DNA of 64,000 bases from Veillonella rogosae JCM 15642 (GCF_002959775.1 NZ_PPCX01000010.1:372001-436000), one strand, 5' to 3'. Shown: positions 26,602-34,228, counted from the first letter of the stretch. The notes: generated from the letters alone by a model not told the origin. Program-made: numbers and translations.

Positions 26602-26620
26602 TTTTTGTAAGGCAAATAAA
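26594..26620 (-). pseudogene. Holin-like toxin, C-terminal remnant
   Basis: The minus strand reads F-I-C-L-T-K-S-K-stop, identical to the toxin tail at 32925-33026. The N-terminal part is replaced by the end of the secreted-protein gene at 26633. Confidence 0.65.
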
Positions 26621-26632
26621 AAACAAAATTTC

Positions 26633-27889
26633 TTATTGAGCTAATATATTAATCCATCCCATATACCACTGATTAAAGCTTGGATCCGTATCAAATTTCT
26701 TTTTATGGCTATTATCTATACGCCACTGCGTGTTTTTTCGTAAACTTTCAGCATTATCAAAGCTGACATACTCGATCATATCGCGCAATTGTTTATGTTT
26801 ATACAAAGATTTGCTTTCATCATAATCAATGCGATAACTATAATAATATTCAGAATCCTTTGTAAAATGGCGCAAAAAAGACTCTCCATTAGGTTTATAT
26901 CGATCAATTAAGAATCCTGGAAGACCATTATTCCAAACTGTTGCATACTGTGTAGGAGCCTCAAGATCACCATATTTATTCAAAAAGGTAAAAATTTGTT
27001 TTTTTGCTAAGCTTTTATCAACAATATTAGGATCTATTCGAAAGCGTAATACACGAATTTTAACTCCTACATCTTCATAAGTACGAACCTCATATTTATT
27101 ATCTTCCATAGCTTCGCTCACCAGCTTAGCCTTTTTAGGAATACGATAACCGAAATTATCCCAATGCTTAACATGGCTATAATTATCTAGCCCAGACAAA
27201 GGCTCAATAGATGGAATAATATAATTACTCATTACCACTTCAGCAAATTTATCTTGGTATGGATCCTTCACATCGCCACCACCAAGATACGTAATACCAT
27301 ACGTCGTTTTTGTCTTACTTGGCGTAAACTCCGTATACATCACATGTGTCTTACCTTTAAAAATTTTCCAAGATGCATTCTCTAACCCTGGATATGTATA
27401 TATTCCCTCATTCTGTATATATTTATTAATCTTCTTACCATGTGGTGGCCCTACCAATAAAATGCCTGTATAACCATGAACAGCAAATAAAAGCCCATCA
27501 CTCGATTTAGATTCAACCGTATCTCCACGCAAGCTAATATTTGGCACAGATAAACGAATATTATTTTCTCCTTCATGAAGTAAGATAACAGTAGATTCTG
27601 AGAATTCCCCTAGCTTAACAGCTTGAGCCAATCCAGTTTTCTCCTTAAAAACCTTTTCTATCGCAGTCTTGGGTTTTTCCACATTTTTCTGTACTTTAGC
27701 GCTAAATATCTCCGCCTCTTGTATTGCCTTTTCATTAATATAGGAATAATTTTCGTAAGCATTAGCAGGAATACTCGCATCCGCACCTGGAACGGGTGGT
27801 TGCCACTTTGGGACTTCAATCTGCACAGCACTTACATTCATGGTGAAAGCGGCTGCTAATGCCATCATGATTATACTTTTACGTAACAT
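26633..27889 (-). CDS. Secreted ~47 kDa paralog-family protein
   Basis: A 418-residue protein with signal peptide M-L-R-K-S-I-I-M-M-A-L-A...A-F-T-M-N-V-S-A, identical to that at 27958. Mature start V-Q-I-E-V-P-K-W-Q-P-P-V-P-G-A-D-A-S-I-P-A-N-A-Y-E-N-Y. Family marks S-N-Y-I-I-P-S-I, Y-R-I-P-K, T-V-W-N-N-G-L-P-G and L-R-D-M-I-E-Y are present. Function unknown; exported. It is followed closely upstream by its sister gene (68 bp gap), suggesting tandem duplication with conversion of the 5' end. One GTGAAAGC (27843) lies in the signal-peptide codons. Confidence 0.8.
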   Translation of the reverse strand: MLRKSIIMMALAAAFTMNVSAVQIEVPKWQPPVPGADASIPANAYENYSYINEKAIQEAEIFSAKVQKNVEKPKTAIEKVFKEKTGLAQAVKLGEFSESTVILLHEGENNIRLSVPNISLRGDTVESKSSDGLLFAVHGYTGILLVGPPHGKKINKYIQNEGIYTYPGLENASWKIFKGKTHVMYTEFTPSKTKTTYGITYLGGGDVKDPYQDKFAEVVMSNYIIPSIEPLSGLDNYSHVKHWDNFGYRIPKKAKLVSEAMEDNKYEVRTYEDVGVKIRVLRFRIDPNIVDKSLAKKQIFTFLNKYGDLEAPTQYATVWNNGLPGFLIDRYKPNGESFLRHFTKDSEYYYSYRIDYDESKSLYKHKQLRDMIEYVSFDNAESLRKNTQWRIDNSHKKKFDTDPSFNQWYMGWINILAQ

Positions 27890-27957
27890 AAAACCCTCTT
27901 AAAATTTACAAACTAAATACACACAACTGCATTACATTTTCGTATTTTATTTTCGTA

Positions 27958-29178
27958 TTACATTCTTTCTTGACTTTGAATGCGGATTACCTTATTTCTC
28001 AATGTTTCAACATTTGCAAAGTCAGAATATTCTACCGTATTGCGTAGCTGAATATGAGAATATGGTATAGCTCCATCAGTATAAACTAGACTCATAATAT
28101 ATACATTCTTGTCATCGTATAAGAATCGATGCATTATAGATCTTTTTCCTGGTTGATAATTATCTACTAAAAGACTAGGAACGCCATTATTCCAAACAGA
28201 TGCTGCCTGAATAGGCGCATCACCTATTATCTGGCGCTCTGGTCGTACTTCTACAAGTTCATTAAAAAAGGAATACATATATTTATCTTTTACTTTTATA
28301 GGTTTCTTGGCCACAACAAATCGTATACCCGCTCCACGATAGTCCCTCACTTCAGTAGAGTCCTTTAAGGATTTCTGTGCTATGAGTTTAAGACCTTTAG
28401 GAATACGATACATGAGATTATCCCAGTTGATACTTTCACTATACTGATCCATATCATCTAAAGAGCGAATCGACGGAATCACATAATTACTCATAACGCG
28501 TTCGAGCTTGTCAGTAACGGGCTGATTTTTGTAGCTAAGCCCTATGATATATTCTTGATTTGGCTGATTATCTAAACCAACTACGGCAACCATAGCAGGC
28601 CTATTTTCGCCGAAAGACTCGGTTTCAATAGCCCATTTACCATGTGTGATCCCGGGATATATAAACTCCCCTTTTCGCTCTGTTTTTAGTTTGCCTAATG
28701 CATCATCATAATTCTGTTTCGTACCGATGGCAAAAAACACGGAATGTTCTCTTACAATAGATAAACGTTCACCATCACTGAGTTTTGGATAGTATTTACT
28801 TGCTAATAGTAGTCCAGGAACAGATGCTCGGATGTTAGTACGATCATCATGCAATAACACAACTGCAGACTCATTAGCGATTAAATCTATCACCTTTTTA
28901 GAACCACTTGCTATCTCATTAGCTTCATCTCGTGTTAGTCCCCAGTCGGTTATGAACATTTCCTTATTCTTTTCAGATTTAGAATCTAACTTTATAACAT
29001 CACTAGTTCCTATATTACTCAAGCTACCGGCCCGATAATTCTCATATGCATTGGCAGGAATACTCGCATCAGCACCTGGCATAGGTGGCTGTCCAGCTGG
29101 AACTTCGATCTGTACAGCGCTTACATTCATGGTGAAAGCAGCCGCTAATGCCATCATGATTATACTTTTACGTAACAT
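27958..29178 (-). CDS. Secreted ~46 kDa paralog-family protein
   Basis: A 406-residue sister of the protein at 26633. It has the same 23-residue signal peptide and almost the same first 40 mature residues (V-Q-I-E-V-P-A-G-Q-P-P-M-P-G-A-D-A-S-I-P-A-N-A-Y), then diverges strongly. Family marks S-N-Y-V-I-P-S-I, Y-R-I-P-K-G, S-V-W-N-N-G-V-P-S-L-L-V-D-N-Y-Q-P-G and L-R-N-T-V-E-Y. The strong 5' identity with weak 3' identity suggests gene conversion. Driven by the promoter dyad at 29219. GTGAAAGC at 29132 in the signal-peptide codons. Function unknown. Confidence 0.8.
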   Translation of the reverse strand: MLRKSIIMMALAAAFTMNVSAVQIEVPAGQPPMPGADASIPANAYENYRAGSLSNIGTSDVIKLDSKSEKNKEMFITDWGLTRDEANEIASGSKKVIDLIANESAVVLLHDDRTNIRASVPGLLLASKYYPKLSDGERLSIVREHSVFFAIGTKQNYDDALGKLKTERKGEFIYPGITHGKWAIETESFGENRPAMVAVVGLDNQPNQEYIIGLSYKNQPVTDKLERVMSNYVIPSIRSLDDMDQYSESINWDNLMYRIPKGLKLIAQKSLKDSTEVRDYRGAGIRFVVAKKPIKVKDKYMYSFFNELVEVRPERQIIGDAPIQAASVWNNGVPSLLVDNYQPGKRSIMHRFLYDDKNVYIMSLVYTDGAIPYSHIQLRNTVEYSDFANVETLRNKVIRIQSQERM

Positions 29179-29218
29179 ACAACCCTCTCTTCTTTTCTTC
29201 TCTCACATTTACAACATA

Positions 29219-29273
29219 AATAAGCACAACCTTATTAGCATAAGTATACTATGCAAATAAGGTCGTGCCTATT
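29219..29273 (-). repeat. Promoter-bearing dyad, copy 2
   Basis: Inverted repeat GCACAACCTTATT / AATAAGGTCGTGC with an inner GCATA..TATGC. Minus-strand TAGGCA-N17-TATACT. It lies 45 bp upstream of the secreted-protein gene at 27958-29178. Confidence 0.7.
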
Positions 29274-29332
29274 ATTTATAATTTTATATTTAAGTGTTTA
29301 TTCTATTCATATGAATCAGACATGTAAGTTAT

Positions 29333-29785
29333 TTAAATGAATAGAGATCGGAAATAAAATATGTAATGAAATATAGCATATATAAAGTAAGGAATTAATG
29401 CAAGCAAAGTTCCAATGGCGATAATAATATATATCAAAAGACACAATGCTAGTAAAACCACCAGACTATTAATGATGACTTTATAAATCAGTGCCTGCTC
29501 TTTCTTAGATTGTATCCAAGCTTTAGCCCTATAATATACTTTAGGTTTATTAAAGGCTAGTGGTAATCGTTTACACCATAGAACAAGCCAAGGAATAAAG
29601 AGGATATTACCAGAGAGAAAAATCATATATAAGTCATAACTCCCTAAGGGATATAAGTACGGCGTTAAGTCAGGTTTCTGTAAGCTATGAATAAACGCCT
29701 CTATGGAGCCTATCCATAGAGAAACGAGCAAATACTTAACGTAAAGCACTAGTATAATTTTAAAAATGTATTTAAATGTACTCAT
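29333..29785 (-). CDS. Small four-helix membrane protein (paralog family)
   Basis: A 150-residue protein. Helices at about 5-30, 45-70, 100-120 and 122-145. The hook L-V-L-W-C-K-R-L-P-L-A-F-N-K-P-K-V-Y-Y-R-A-K-A-W-I is shared with the proteins at 33198 and 33813 and the frameshifted copy at 30986-31460. Function unknown. Expressed from dyad copy 3. The family always lies next to holin-like toxin modules in this region, but a role in toxicity or immunity is only speculation. Confidence 0.7.
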   Translation of the reverse strand: MSTFKYIFKIILVLYVKYLLVSLWIGSIEAFIHSLQKPDLTPYLYPLGSYDLYMIFLSGNILFIPWLVLWCKRLPLAFNKPKVYYRAKAWIQSKKEQALIYKVIINSLVVLLALCLLIYIIIAIGTLLALIPYFIYAIFHYIFYFRSLFI

Positions 29786-29820
29786 TTGCTATTCTCTATC
29801 TAATCATATACATAGTAAAA

Positions 29821-29869
29821 GTAACTTAATAGCATAAGTATACTATGCAAATAAGACTGTGCCTATTAT
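29821..29869 (-). repeat. Promoter-bearing dyad, copy 3
   Basis: Same centre (GCATAAGTATACTATGC) and same TAGGCA-N17-TATACT on the minus strand as the other copies; the distal arm is degraded. It precedes the membrane protein gene at 29333-29785. Confidence 0.6.
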
Positions 29870-29939
29870 CTATTATCTATTTATATTTTAGATTGTGTAG
29901 GAATTTTCTCTAATTAGTATATATAATGTTTATCTTAAT

Positions 29940-30081
29940 TTGACGATATATATCTTTATCCCTATAATATAAGTAGATAGTCAGACGAGTAGTGACGTCA
30001 GGCTCATCTCTAAACTAAATGAAACATGTAGAAATGGCCTTTTCGTTTTATCTAATTTCCGAAGAAACGAAGGGCTATTTT
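29940..30081 (+). ncRNA. Antisense RNA antitoxin gene of holin-like toxin module 2
   Basis: Plus-strand promoter TTGACG (29940-29945), 17-bp spacer, TATAAT (29963-29968). Predicted start ~29975. It ends in hairpin AAATGGCCTTTTCG / CGAAGGGCTATTT (30032-30081), which contains the toxin stop codon on the opposite strand. RNA ~105 nt, overlapping the toxin mRNA 3' end and 3' UTR, as for txpA/RatA-type type I systems. Confidence 0.75.
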
Positions 30082-30176
30082 GCTATTTCTAGACAAATAA
30101 GCGCCACAAGTGCTCCAAAGGATATCATGACTGATAAAATCCCAAGGATAATCATAATGATTTTATAACCACTCAT
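30075..30176 (-). CDS. Holin-like toxin of a type I toxin-antitoxin module (copy 2)
   Basis: A 33-residue peptide: M-S-G-Y-K-I-I-M-I-I-L-G-I-L-S-V-M-I-S-F then G-A-L-V-A-L-I-C-L-E-I-A-K. It is a single membrane helix with a short polar N-terminus and a Lys end, resembling the Firmicute putative holin-like toxin family (Hol_Tox). The ATG has GAAGGGAGGG upstream, but this SD is paired in a 9-bp leader hairpin. Two other full copies lie at 32925 and 36101. The antisense RNA gene overlaps its stop codon. Membrane depolarisation is known for such toxins; it is inferred here. Confidence 0.75.
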   Translation of the reverse strand: MSGYKIIMIILGILSVMISFGALVALICLEIAK

Positions 30177-30264
30177 AAGCAACCCTCCCTTCAAAAACGA
30201 AGAGAGGCCCAACCTCGTCTAACTATCCTAAGTCTATTATAGAACGAACTAATATACGATACAA
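30177..30264 (-). promoter_or_regulatory. Toxin promoter and SD-sequestering leader (copy 2)
   Basis: Minus-strand TTGTAT (30264-30259), 17-bp spacer, TATAAT (30241-30236). The leader contains CCTCTCTTC, able to pair over 9 bp with GAAGGGAGG (the SD), leaving a TTTTT-type loop. This is typical translational silencing in type I toxin mRNAs. Confidence 0.7.
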
Positions 30265-30298
30265 TAAGCATTACATTATACAAATATACGAATTAACT

Positions 30299-30342
30299 AA
30301 TAAAAGCTGAGCTAATTCTATAACTAAATAGCTCAGCTTTTT
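30299..30342 (-). terminator. Intrinsic terminator between the BamE-like gene and the toxin promoter
   Basis: Hairpin AAAAGCTGAGCTA / TAGCTCAGCTTTTTT, 22 bp after the stop of the gene at 30365. Confidence 0.85.
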
Positions 30343-30364
30343 TGTGCCTGATATTCCAATATAA

Positions 30365-30940
30365 TTATCTATAAATCAAAATTTTGCTGACTTTATCGCC
30401 TTTTTGTTCAAATTGTATTCCATGCATAATATCAGTCCGATAGCGATATTTTCCATAAAACCATCGATTGTTAGAATCCACTAAATCAGGTCTACCATAT
30501 ACATTGAGAACTTTTCGCATGGAATCGCCTACGGCAATACCTCTATGTGTAACGGCATCACGATTCTCAATCATCATATATGTAACGATTGGCCCTACAC
30601 CATCCATTTTTAAATTTCCAAATGTAACACCACCATAGGTAAGTCCTCTACTTGTCTCTTTAGTAGGCTGTCCTAGACTAGCTTTCACACTATCAAATGT
30701 ATTGCCTAGTGAAACACCAAGAATCATCATATCCGCTTCTGGCAAAGTATCCCCTACAATTTGCCCACCCGCATAATGAGTGTATTGCTCAGCTTTCGGC
30801 CAATCATTAGACTGCTTTGCTGCATTTGTTTCAAGACGGTCCCAAGTTTTACTCAGCCAACTTGCATCTGCCATATAACTATAACCACTTACCACTTGCA
30901 TGCCTATAACAAGCCCCATAATTATAAGTTTCCTTTTCAT
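30365..30940 (-). CDS. Secreted protein with two BamE/SmpA-like repeats (paralog of 21588-22166)
   Basis: A 191-residue protein with a signal peptide (cleavage near M-A-D-A). It has the same W-L-S-K-T-W-D-R-L-E-T-N-A-A-K-Q-S start as its paralog and repeats G-V-S-L-G-N-T-F-D-S-V-K-A-S-L-G-Q-P and G-I-A-V-G-D-S-M-R-K-V-L-N-V-Y-G-R-P. The start at 30940 has TAGGAGAG upstream, preferred over the in-frame codon at 30970. Envelope location is inferred; function unknown. GTGAAAGC at 30681 (minus). Confidence 0.8.
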   Translation of the reverse strand: MKRKLIIMGLVIGMQVVSGYSYMADASWLSKTWDRLETNAAKQSNDWPKAEQYTHYAGGQIVGDTLPEADMMILGVSLGNTFDSVKASLGQPTKETSRGLTYGGVTFGNLKMDGVGPIVTYMMIENRDAVTHRGIAVGDSMRKVLNVYGRPDLVDSNNRWFYGKYRYRTDIMHGIQFEQKGDKVSKILIYR

Positions 30941-30985
30941 AGCCTCTCTCCTAAACGTTCTGATAAACAACTCAAACTAGTAATT

Positions 30986-31460
30986 TTATATAATACTGTC
31001 TAAAAGCTGATGACATATCATGCTAATGATTGCCAATAGCACTGGTCCTATAATAATACAAGCTAGCATTATAATCGTGCCATATATGAGCAAACATAAC
31101 TTTATAAAAAACTCTATGCTATAAAAGATAAGCACCCCTACGTGGGATTGCTCTTTCAAAGAAACGAACCAATCTTTTACTCCATAATATACCTTAGGCG
31201 TATCAAATGCGGGGTATAGCTTTTTACCACAAAATAAGCCACGGCAAAATCCAAATATTTCCAAAGGTAAATATTAATACGGGAAGATAATGCCCTAATG
31301 GATATGCTTCTAATACATATCGATCATAGAGTAATTCATAAAAAACCCAAATAGAGACTCCCCAAATAAACAAAAGTATAAGTTTTAACATGAGCCCAAA
31401 AACAAGTTTAATTATCCATCGGAGTCTATTCGCTGTTCTAACCATTCCAGTACTATTCAT
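30986..31460 (-). pseudogene. Frameshifted member of the small membrane-protein family
   Basis: Two overlapping frames together make one family member. The first (31460-31224) runs to G-N-I-W-I-L-P-W-L-I-L-W-stop. The second (from ~31230 down to 30986) continues K-K-L-Y-P-A-F-D-T-P-K-V-Y-Y-G-V-K-D-W. Intact paralogs read L-V-L-W-C-K-R-L-x-P-A-F-N-K-P-K. The break fits loss of 2 bp in a TGGTGTAAA context (now TGGTAAA) near 31228. Either a real pseudogene, a phase-variable site, or a sequencing error. Confidence 0.75.
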
Positions 31461-31466
31461 AAGCTA

Positions 31467-32036
31467 TCACGGCTCATCATCGTAAGCTATATCATATGCT
31501 TTTTGATAGAGCAAATTCGGCAATTTATATTTTTCATCACCAAAATCAGCAGGTAGAATCATAGCTTTTAGATTTTCTGCATAGATTCGTTGTTGACGAT
31601 TCTGCCCATTATTGTAATAGGTACCACCATCATTAACAGTTCCAGTGATTCCTGAGTTCCCTTGTTTTGTACGCCAAATAGAGATATACGGTATCTTATT
31701 GCCTTGTTTTAGAGCTTTATCATGAGCATTAATCAAATGGCGCAAAGAACGATCTATTTGGTAATCGTATTGTACTGAAAGTCCTTGAATCATATTAGCA
31801 GCAGGCATAGAAACATAGATGACCGCTTCGATACGACGATGACCATTCGGTGCCGTTACAGGCTTAACAGATGAAAGGTCCAAATATTTTCCATCCCCTC
31901 GTCCAGAGTCAGCACTCGAATCGATGTGCTCAAATCGCTCTGCGTTTAATAAGTCAGCCTGTGATACGGCTTGACCTTTCATGGGCAATACGATGCAGGC
32001 TAATAACCATAGTGAAAGTAAATATATGCGTTTCAT
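31467..32036 (-). CDS. Secreted ~21 kDa protein (three-copy family)
   Basis: A 189-residue protein with a signal peptide (cleavage near K-G-Q-A). Mature part V-S-Q-A-D-L-L-N-A-E-R-F-E-H-I and end L-P-N-L-L-Y-Q-K-A-Y-D-I-A-Y-D are related to the proteins at 25688 and 32045. The start at 32036 is used because GAGGTGG lies just upstream, overlapping the stop of the preceding gene (8 bp gap), so the two are translationally coupled. Function unknown. Confidence 0.75.
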   Translation of the reverse strand: MKRIYLLSLWLLACIVLPMKGQAVSQADLLNAERFEHIDSSADSGRGDGKYLDLSSVKPVTAPNGHRRIEAVIYVSMPAANMIQGLSVQYDYQIDRSLRHLINAHDKALKQGNKIPYISIWRTKQGNSGITGTVNDGGTYYNNGQNRQQRIYAENLKAMILPADFGDEKYKLPNLLYQKAYDIAYDDEP

Positions 32037-32044
32037 CGTCCACC

Positions 32045-32617
32045 TCACTGTACCACAATATCATCAAAATGCTGCTGATAGGCAGCCATAAACATAGCCT
32101 CTGCTATACCATACATAATGGTATTATTTCGCTTGAGTGGGAACTTGCGCATATCATTTCGATACTGCATTTGCTGTACTGCCCCATCGAATGAATATTT
32201 TGCCACAGCTACGTCCACTAGAGATAAGCCAGATTTACTTTCACTAGCCTCAATCAAAGCCAACGTAGACGGGCTAGGATTCATCATATGAGACGAATGG
32301 ATTAAGGTAGCTAGAGAATAGTTTGTATCATAATCCACAGTAAGTTGTTTCTCTTCAATCGTAGATTGGTAATCTGTATCTATTACGACATAATAGGTAC
32401 CACGCAAAGAATACTGTGGGGGTGCATAATGAGTTGCCTCAATAGAATAGGTGTTCAAATAGATATACAAGCCACCACTCGCCATGGGACCATTCATCGA
32501 TCGAGTATGAACTAACTTAAACTGTGGTGATGTCTGTAATTCTTGTAATGTAATCGCCTCTGTGGGCATGGTGAAAGCTAACAACACAAGGGCTAGCATC
32601 AAAATACGTTGAACCAT
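32045..32617 (-). CDS. Secreted ~21 kDa protein (three-copy family)
   Basis: A 190-residue protein with a signal peptide ending A-F-T-M-P-T-E-A. Mature start I-T-L-Q-E-L-Q-T-S-P-Q-F-K-L-V; later E-K-Q-L-T-V-D-Y-D-T-N-Y-S-L-A matches V-K-D-M-T-F-T-Y-D-S-S-N-S-A-A of the protein at 25688. GAGAGAGG precedes the ATG at 32617. First gene behind promoter dyad copy 4. The gene at 31467, the frameshifted membrane protein and possibly the BamE-like gene follow. Function unknown. GTGAAAGC at 32571 in signal codons. Confidence 0.75.
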   Translation of the reverse strand: MVQRILMLALVLLAFTMPTEAITLQELQTSPQFKLVHTRSMNGPMASGGLYIYLNTYSIEATHYAPPQYSLRGTYYVVIDTDYQSTIEEKQLTVDYDTNYSLATLIHSSHMMNPSPSTLALIEASESKSGLSLVDVAVAKYSFDGAVQQMQYRNDMRKFPLKRNNTIMYGIAEAMFMAAYQQHFDDIVVQ

Positions 32618-32656
32618 AAAAACCTCTCTCAAAAAATAATCTTATCTCTCAATAAA

Positions 32657-32710
32657 ATAAGCACAACCTTATTAGCATAAGTATACTATGCAAACAAGGC
32701 TGTGCCTATT
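32657..32710 (-). repeat. Promoter-bearing dyad, copy 4
   Basis: Inverted repeat GCACAACCTTATT / AACAAGGCTGTGC, inner GCATAAGTATACTATGC, minus-strand TAGGCA-N17-TATACT; 40 bp before the gene at 32045-32617. Confidence 0.7.
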
Positions 32711-32791
32711 ATTAATAATTTTATAATTTAGTATATAGGATTTACTTCTATTGATATTTCTAAGATTGATATTTATAAGGTTTATCTCTAT

Positions 32792-32932
32792 TTGACGATA
32801 TATATCTTTATCCCTATAATATAGGTAGATAGTCAGACGAGTAGTGACGTCAGGCTCATCTCGAAATTGAAAAAAGATTAGGAAATGGCCTTTCAGTTAT
32901 CTAGTCACACTAGGCAACGGAGGGCTATTTGC
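32792..32932 (+). ncRNA. Antisense RNA antitoxin gene of holin-like toxin module 3
   Basis: Promoter TTGACG (32792-32797)-N17-TATAAT (32815-32820), start ~32827, terminator hairpin AAATGGCC..GGGCTATTT ending ~32930. Overlaps the toxin stop at 32925-32927. Confidence 0.75.
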
Positions 32933-33026
32933 TTTTTGTAAGGCAAATAAGGGCTACTAAGGCTCCAAAAGCAATGACAATAGCCAAGACTTGTAAGAGG
33001 AGCATGATTATTTCATAATCACTCAT
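32925..33026 (-). CDS. Holin-like toxin of a type I toxin-antitoxin module (copy 3)
   Basis: A 33-residue peptide: M-S-D-Y-E-I-I-M-L-L-L-Q-V-L-A-I-V-I-A-F then G-A-L-V-A-L-I-C-L-T-K-S-K. The M-S-x-Y-E-x-I-M-L-L-L start and single helix fit the Hol_Tox family best of the three copies. The SD GAAGGGAGGG lies 12-20 nt before the ATG within a hairpin. Own promoter upstream, antisense gene downstream. Expression would be lethal or growth-arresting by analogy; not shown here. Confidence 0.78.
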   Translation of the reverse strand: MSDYEIIMLLLQVLAIVIAFGALVALICLTKSK

Positions 33027-33116
33027 AGACTTATCCCTCCCTTCAAAAACGAAGAGAGGCCCAACCTCGTCTAACTATCCTAAGCCTATTATAAAACGAA
33101 CTAATATACGATACAA
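33027..33116 (-). promoter_or_regulatory. Toxin promoter and SD-sequestering leader (copy 3)
   Basis: Minus-strand TTGTAT (33116-33111)-N17-TATAAT (33093-33088); the leader CCTCTCTTC can pair with the SD GAAGGGAGG. Confidence 0.7.
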
Positions 33117-33152
33117 TAAGCATTACATTATACAAATATACGAATTAACTAA

Positions 33153-33192
33153 TAAAAGCCGAGTTACGCATCAATAAGTAACTCGGCTTTCA
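33153..33192 (-). terminator. Intrinsic terminator after the membrane protein gene at 33198
   Basis: Hairpin AAAGCCGAGTTAC / GTAACTCGGCTTT. It abuts the stop of the gene at 33198 and separates it from toxin module 3. Confidence 0.8.
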
Positions 33193-33197
33193 GATTC

Positions 33198-33659
33198 TTA
33201 AATAATTAAAGTGGTAATAAGAGACAGTATCCCAAATAAAAATGGAAGGCTTACAGCAATACAGTAGCCAAGTAAAATAGCAAGATAAATTACTAAATAT
33301 GCTTTTACCAGAATACCTAAGCAGAGAAAAATAACCTTATAAGTAAATGCTTCTTCTTTCTTGGTGTGGATCCAGTCTTTAGCCCTATAGTATATTTTCG
33401 GTTTATTAAAGGCCGGAGATAATCGTTTACACCATAACACAAGCCACGGGATACAGCATATATTCCCCAATAAGAGAATTATATATAATTTTAAATCCCC
33501 TAGTGAATAGGGCTCTAATGCGGGATTATAGGACATCGTAGAAAAAAGACCTACGGAAATCCCCCATATAATCACAAGCAAAAGCTTGAAATAAAGCACT
33601 AGTATAGTTTTAATGACGTATATAAGTTTACCCACTGAATCTAACCAATCTTTAACCAA
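33198..33659 (-). CDS. Small four-helix membrane protein (paralog family)
   Basis: A 153-residue protein; strong match to the proteins at 29333 and 33813 (hook L-V-L-W-C-K-R-L-S-P-A-F-N-K-P-K-I-Y-Y-R-A-K-D-W-I). The N-terminus carries an extra amphipathic segment M-V-K-D-W-L-D-S-V-G-K that may derive from duplication of the K-D-W-I region. Driven by dyad copy 5. Function unknown. Confidence 0.7.
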   Translation of the reverse strand: MVKDWLDSVGKLIYVIKTILVLYFKLLLVIIWGISVGLFSTMSYNPALEPYSLGDLKLYIILLLGNICCIPWLVLWCKRLSPAFNKPKIYYRAKDWIHTKKEEAFTYKVIFLCLGILVKAYLVIYLAILLGYCIAVSLPFLFGILSLITTLII

Positions 33660-33673
33660 CTTTTAAGCAATCT

Positions 33674-33728
33674 AATAGGCACAATCCTATTATCATAAGT
33701 ATACTATGCAAGTAGGATCGTGCCTATT
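33674..33728 (-). repeat. Promoter-bearing dyad, copy 5
   Basis: AATAGGCACAATCCTA.. pairs with TAGGATCGTGCCTATT; both arms differ from copies 2 and 4 in a compensating way. Minus-strand TAGGCA-N17-TATACT precedes the gene at 33198-33659. Confidence 0.7.
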
Positions 33729-33753
33729 ATTTGCTTTTTGTAAGACAAATAAA
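33727..33753 (-). pseudogene. Holin-like toxin, second C-terminal remnant
   Basis: The minus strand reads F-I-C-L-T-K-S-K-stop, again the toxin tail, fused directly to dyad copy 5. No antisense promoter remains here. Confidence 0.6.
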
Positions 33754-33788
33754 ACCGAGCTACTAATCAAATAGTAACTCGGTTTTTA
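33754..33788 (-). terminator. Intrinsic terminator of the membrane protein gene at 33813
   Basis: Hairpin AAACCGAGCTACT / AGTAACTCGGTTT with T-run; 25 bp after the stop. Confidence 0.8.
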
Positions 33789-33812
33789 GTGTATTTAAAT
33801 TTTGAAAATAGA

Positions 33813-34214
33813 CTAATAATCTATCAATGGAATACTTAAAACAGTAGAGACAGCGATTAAGATATACACTACAAGACATAGTTTTAGCAAAAGCAGTAAA
33901 CTGCCAAATAGAACTTTATAGATAGGTGCTTCTTGTTTCTTGGATCGTATCCAGTCTTTAATTTTATAATATATTTTTGGTTTGTTAAAAGCTGGCGGTA
34001 ATCGCTTACACCATAAAACAAGCCACAGAATACAACATATATTACCAAAGAGAAAGAATAGAAATAGGCCGAACTGCTCCAATGAAGATACTTTCAATAC
34101 ATAAATATAATAGAGTAGCTGAGTAAAGGTCTCTACAGAGTTAATCCATAGATAAACAAGATAAGCCTTAAACAAAAGCACTAATATAATTTTGATGTAC
34201 TTGAGTATACTCAT
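33813..34214 (-). CDS. Small four-helix membrane protein (paralog family)
   Basis: A 133-residue protein from the ATG at 34214 (M-S-I-L-K-Y-I-K-I-I-L-V-L-L-F-K), which has AGGAGAGAGG upstream and matches the start of the paralog at 29333. The frame is open to 34370, but that part crosses a terminator and is not coding. The hook L-V-L-W-C-K-R-L-P-P-A-F-N-K-P-K-I-Y-Y-K-I-K-D-W is present. Function unknown. Confidence 0.7.
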   Translation of the reverse strand: MSILKYIKIILVLLFKAYLVYLWINSVETFTQLLYYIYVLKVSSLEQFGLFLFFLFGNICCILWLVLWCKRLPPAFNKPKIYYKIKDWIRSKKQEAPIYKVLFGSLLLLLKLCLVVYILIAVSTVLSIPLIDY

Positions 34215-34228
34215 TGCCTCTCTCCTAT

